Source of the DNA: Spartinivicinus poritis
Lineage (GTDB): Bacteria; Pseudomonadota; Gammaproteobacteria; Pseudomonadales; Zooshikellaceae
Length of the DNA stretch: 57,380 bases
Direction of reading: 5' to 3'
Assembly: GCF_028858535.1 (NCBI RefSeq)
Contig: NZ_JAPMOU010000036.1
Span: forward strand, 1-57,380
Shown: piece by piece, positions 54,221-57,380 of the stretch
How the letters are laid out: every line of letters begins with the position of its first letter
Numbering within the stretch: the first letter of the stretch is position 1
The notes under the pieces: model-generated
The model's database searches: none
What the model was told of the DNA's origin: nothing
What the model saw: only the letters and a program-made list of their open reading frames with translations
Translations under genes and position numbers: made by a program

Positions 54221-55417
54221 ATGAGCAAGGTCGTAGAGGCATATAAACAGCTGGTTGAATACTACAAAGAACAAGCTGCAAAGGGGTTTGAAGTAGCGTT
54301 AGAAACGCCAGGAAAAAGCGGCTGTACTCAAGAGGAAATTAATGAACTTGAAAGCGAGCTTGGATACTCAATCCATAAGGAATTAAAAGACTTTATGTTA
54401 TTTGATTATCCAGATAAAGGCACGTTATCGATATGGTTTCTTGGGATGGAAGCATTTGAAGACGAGAAATTCTCAGCAGGTTACGAAACCGAACTTTACC
54501 CATTCCCAGATGGAATGATCTCAATGTTAAAAAGTTGTCTTGAAGTAAAGGAACAATTTGAAGAAGATATTGAAGATGGGCTGTTTGCCCCTGAAGATAG
54601 TAGGCTAAAACACGGTTACTTCAATAACAAGTGGATACCCATTGGCTCAAATATACTTTCAAACTGCCTTTTTATTGATTTAGACCCATCAAACAAAGGT
54701 AAGATAGGACAAATAATTCTTGGTCCAGGTGAGGATAGTTCTGCCCAGGTCATTAGTGATAGTTTGGCAGACTTTTTCGCTTTCATTCTAGATTGTCACC
54801 AATCAGGTAAAGACTGGATTGATACCGCGTATGATAATTTTGAAGAAAGCGAGTTCTACATAGAGGAAGACGAGGGCGATTATGATTGTGAACCTGAAAT
54901 GTCGCTTGAAGAAGAACAAAAAATTCTGGCGCAGATATCAAGCAACATAGGTATCAGTATTAATGACCTGATATTTTTGACAGAAGAAGACGAAGATATC
55001 ATGAATATACCAATCGATACTTTTATTAGGCGAGGTAATATCATACTGAAAGCAAATTTGGAGTCATACATTGATGAGAACACGCCTGCAATCAGCCTTG
55101 CTCTTGAGCCCTTTGCCTTTCCACTTGATTCTATGGATTTCACTAGAAAAGGCACTAAAGAGCTGTTGCACATATTTATAAGCGTTTCTGATAAAGTTAT
55201 CCCCATCCTAAAGAAAAGCGACCCAGTTATTCAACACTTTGCCCAGATTATTGTATCAGTATGCTGCAAGAGCTGCTTTTTTGCAGGTCGTTTTAACGAA
55301 GTACTTGACTTTATAGGCTATGTCGATGAACCCACAAAGAAAATTGTGGGTTACAATTTAGATAAGCAAAAAGCAATTGATGCAAGTGTAAAAGAAAAAA
55401 TTAAACAGCTTCTTTGA
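54221..55417 (+). CDS. SMI1/KNR4 (SUKH) domain protein, possible immunity protein
   Basis: About 398 residues, cytoplasmic. The N-terminal 190 residues show the SUKH pattern: SGCTQEEINELESELGYSIHKELKDFMLF, then FLGMEAF, FNNKWIPIGSNILSNCLFIDLDPSNKGKIGQII and SLADFFAFILDC. The rest (about 195-398) starts with an acidic segment and continues as a helical region I do not recognise. SUKH proteins are frequent immunity proteins against polymorphic toxins. ATG 54221 is chosen because GGAG lies six bases before it. TTG at 54209 is less likely. The upstream neighbour is the IQ-NAGPA protein, a possible cognate toxin. Confidence 0.75.
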   Translation: MSKVVEAYKQLVEYYKEQAAKGFEVALETPGKSGCTQEEINELESELGYSIHKELKDFMLFDYPDKGTLSIWFLGMEAFEDEKFSAGYETELYPFPDGMISMLKSCLEVKEQFEEDIEDGLFAPEDSRLKHGYFNNKWIPIGSNILSNCLFIDLDPSNKGKIGQIILGPGEDSSAQVISDSLADFFAFILDCHQSGKDWIDTAYDNFEESEFYIEEDEGDYDCEPEMSLEEEQKILAQISSNIGISINDLIFLTEEDEDIMNIPIDTFIRRGNIILKANLESYIDENTPAISLALEPFAFPLDSMDFTRKGTKELLHIFISVSDKVIPILKKSDPVIQHFAQIIVSVCCKSCFFAGRFNEVLDFIGYVDEPTKKIVGYNLDKQKAIDASVKEKIKQLL

Positions 55418-55586
55418 AAGTTTGATGGTTGACTAGTATATTGCCCCTTATAGGGGCTCACTCAGTGATTTAACTATCACCTCGCAATCAATAATCGATC
55501 TGTCTACAAAGTTACATTCACATGACATAACTCATGTGAATTGTGTCATGCTATCACCGATAAACTTTTAACTGCTAGTACTTATC

Positions 55587-56567
55587 ATGAAAAAAACTAT
55601 TAACACACTGTTATTTTGTTTCCTGGCGATGGCACCAATCATTAGTTATAGTGCTCCTGAAATTTATTTGTTTTTGGGTGGTAATTCTGCCGAATCTTCA
55701 TGGAAAGAACTCAACAATAAAAATATTAATGGTGCACAAATTATATATCGTTGGAGAAAATTGGAGCCAAAAAAAGGGCATTACAATTTTGAAGCTATTG
55801 AGCAGGATTTGAAATTTTTATCAAAATATAACAAAAAATTATTTATACAAATTCAAGATCGAACATTTTCTCCCAAGGCAATACCAGTTCCTAAATACTT
55901 GCTTACAGAGGAGTATGATGGCGGTATTGTTAGACAATACAGTCGCAGTAATGGTAAAGAAATTGGAGAAGGCTGGGTTGCAAAACAATGGAACCCAAAA
56001 GTACGTGAGCGGTTTCAAGCGTTACTAATCGCATTAGGAAAAAACTTTGATGGGATAATTACTGGTATTAACCTTCCCGAAACAGCAATTGACATTAGTC
56101 AGAAGCTTATAAACCCTAAGTTTTGTGGTACATATTTCCTAGCTACTCTAGAAAATATGTCAGTTTTAAAAAAAGCATTTAACAAGAGTTTTGCAGTACA
56201 GTATGTAAACTTCTTCCCATGTAACTGGAATAATGATCAAGGCTATATGAGCAGACTATTTTCTTTTGCAATTGAGAAAAAAATTGGCTTAGGTAATCCA
56301 GATACTGTTCCATTTCGTAAGGGGCAGATGGAAAATAGTTATCCATTTTTTAATAAAAATAAAGACTTACTTTCTATTACTTCTTTTGCTGTGCAAGAGC
56401 CTGACTATAATTATATCAACCCAAAAACAAAAAAGAAATTTACTATTGCAGAGCTATATGATTTCCTAAGTCAGTATATTATGGCAGATATTATTTTCTG
56501 GAATACGCAACAGCCAGAATTTAGTGAAAAGGTTCTACCATTTTTAAATAATCGAGCGAGCCAATAA
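55587..56567 (+). CDS. Secreted TIM-barrel glycoside-hydrolase-like protein
   Basis: A 326-residue protein with a clear signal peptide (residues 1-23, ending SYSA). The start of the mature part, INGAQIIYRWRKLEPKKGHYNFEAIEQDLKFLSKYNKKLFIQI, is typical of clan A glycosidases (GH42/GH5-like TIM barrels). Glu165 in GINLPETAID could be the acid/base. I cannot place it in a numbered family. The AT-rich coding and position among the IQ/SUKH genes suggest an acquired block. A 170-base gap separates it from the SUKH gene. Confidence 0.6.
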   Translation: MKKTINTLLFCFLAMAPIISYSAPEIYLFLGGNSAESSWKELNNKNINGAQIIYRWRKLEPKKGHYNFEAIEQDLKFLSKYNKKLFIQIQDRTFSPKAIPVPKYLLTEEYDGGIVRQYSRSNGKEIGEGWVAKQWNPKVRERFQALLIALGKNFDGIITGINLPETAIDISQKLINPKFCGTYFLATLENMSVLKKAFNKSFAVQYVNFFPCNWNNDQGYMSRLFSFAIEKKIGLGNPDTVPFRKGQMENSYPFFNKNKDLLSITSFAVQEPDYNYINPKTKKKFTIAELYDFLSQYIMADIIFWNTQQPEFSEKVLPFLNNRASQ

Positions 56568-56802
56568 CTATAAAATTTTGATACCTGAACCTCTTTTATT
56601 TAATAAAACCTTTATATGATAGCTTGCCTCTATTGTAAGTGGAGTCTAATGTCATACCTGTTTGCGCAACTGGTAGTAGTCCTAGTTAAATTCGCAAGAT
56701 CATATTATGAATAATTACAGGTAAGAGTTGGTATCTAGGCTTTTCCCACAATATCCTGCATTAATCCTAGTGGAGAGAAATAAGCTCTATCGCAAACTGT
56801 TA

Positions 56803-56830
56803 CCCCATAATGGCTGAAGCGATTATGGGG
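56803..56830 (-). terminator. Hairpin downstream of the PagL-like gene
   Basis: CCCCATAAT pairs with ATTATGGGG (9 bp). It sits 43 bases beyond the minus-strand stop, in the 305-base gap 56568-56872. A second short GGGG/CCCC stem lies at about 56840-56853. No U-run is clear. Confidence 0.45.
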
Positions 56831-56872
56831 CATCCTACTATGGGGCAAGTCCCCGAGATTTCCACTAACTGT

Positions 56873-57295
56873 TTAAAAAGTATAGCCGATACTTAAGCCA
56901 GCAAAGTTTTGCCCGCTATTATCATCAGTAATACCCGCATTAGAAAAATGCCTGGCATAGAGTTCCATGGCTATACCACTATCAAAGCGGTAGCCAAGGG
57001 CCAGTCGTTCACCAAAGGTAAATTTAGAACCAATCCGGTTAGTTTTTTTCTCTTTTAAATAAATACCTAAACCGACCGCCAGGTATGTATTGGTACCACT
57101 CAGAAGCGCTACATCTTTCGAAATACCAATCATTCCCAAATCGTACTGACTCAAGTTATCAACTTGTTGGGTACTTTTTGGTTTGCCATTTACTTTATTA
57201 TCCCTACCTTTAAATGCATTTACCTCTACGTTATTTCTTGCAGGTAAACCAAAGAAGAAACTACCCGGTTGGCTGTAAGTGATATAGCTAGAAAA
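56873..57295 (-). pseudogene. PagL-like lipid A 3-O-deacylase, 5' end missing
   Basis: The frame encodes about 140 residues of an outer-membrane barrel: FTFGERLALGYRFDSGIAMELYARHFSNAGI and a terminal FAGLSIGYTF. The His-x-Ser pair (HFSNAG) is the PagL catalytic signature. The open frame begins right after a TGA (57296-57298) and contains no signal peptide or good ATG. The internal TTG at 57154 would remove more of the barrel. I therefore read it as a 5'-truncated or frameshifted gene. The residue where I would expect the catalytic Glu (NSGQN) seems to be Gln, which is uncertain. PagL enzymes remove a fatty acid from lipid A. Confidence 0.55.
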
Positions 57296-57380
57296 TCATA
57301 AATTGGCATATTGAAGATGCTGTATAAATAACTTGTCTATATCATCACAGCGATGCTGTTTTCTTATCGCTTTTGCCTGA

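Overview
The window looks like chromosome from a marine gammaproteobacterium. Evidence is the moderate-to-low GC content, the PA2778/PA2779 pair, the DUF1302/DUF1329 pair, secreted M9 collagenases, a glycine-cleavage cluster with an XRE-cupin regulator, and proteins typical of Oceanospirillales and Pseudomonas relatives. Zooshikella- or Spartinivicinus-like bacteria are my best guess, by inference only. I see no rRNA, tRNA, CRISPR array or complete transposase gene.

Layout. 0-5.9 kb: the possible tail of an off-window gene, a PA2779/PA2778 lipoprotein-peptidase pair, a small membrane protein, a TIGR03503-type VWA membrane protein and a YafJ-like glutamine amidotransferase. 6.1-12.8 kb: a DUF1302 outer-membrane protein converges on a DUF1329 protein, which lies behind a 1000-residue HEAT-repeat/transmembrane/NACHT NTPase. 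13.2-16.9 kb: a MoxR ATPase, a CoxE-like VWA protein and a DCC thiol oxidoreductase form an operon. A YopT-like cysteine protease follows, with a MITE-like element abutting its stop codon. 16.9-22.6 kb: two tandem paralogous M9 collagenases. 22.9-33.8 kb: a glycine/serine catabolic regulon (gcvT, AGCS symporter and XRE-cupin repressor on the minus strand; sdaA-glyA-gcvH-gcvP on the plus strand). Two near-identical palindromic sites flank the regulator gene and are probably its operators. Serine is deaminated by SdaA, SHMT interconverts serine and glycine, GcvTHP oxidises glycine, and the symporter imports it.

34-42 kb: a choice-of-anchor I protein, an Ap4A-phosphorylase-like HIT protein, a YiiX-like papain-fold hydrolase, a class V aminotransferase, a TetR regulator, a DUF4823-like lipoprotein and a DUF1285 protein. 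Two tandem 176-bp inverted-repeat elements follow. 42.4-48.7 kb: an oligopeptide-type ABC transporter operon (fused ATPase, binding protein, two permeases). It is invaded twice by one MITE family, once at the 5' end of the binding-protein gene and once after the last permease. 48.7-52.5 kb: a PilZ protein, an orphan family 1 binding protein and a MOSC/ferredoxin-reductase/ferredoxin fusion.

52.5-57.4 kb is accessory DNA. It holds a NAGPA-type phosphodiester glycosidase carrying a eukaryotic-style IQ (calmodulin-binding) motif, a SUKH/SMI1-KNR4 protein of the immunity type, a secreted TIM-barrel glycosidase-like protein, and a PagL-like lipid A deacylase without its start. The most novel candidates are the IQ-NAGPA protein with its SUKH neighbour, the HEAT-TM-NACHT protein, and the YopT-like protease. 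Together they suggest host interaction or inter-microbial conflict.

Four miniature elements lie flush against TAA stop codons. In two the TAA is duplicated on both sides, so insertion rebuilds the stop codon.
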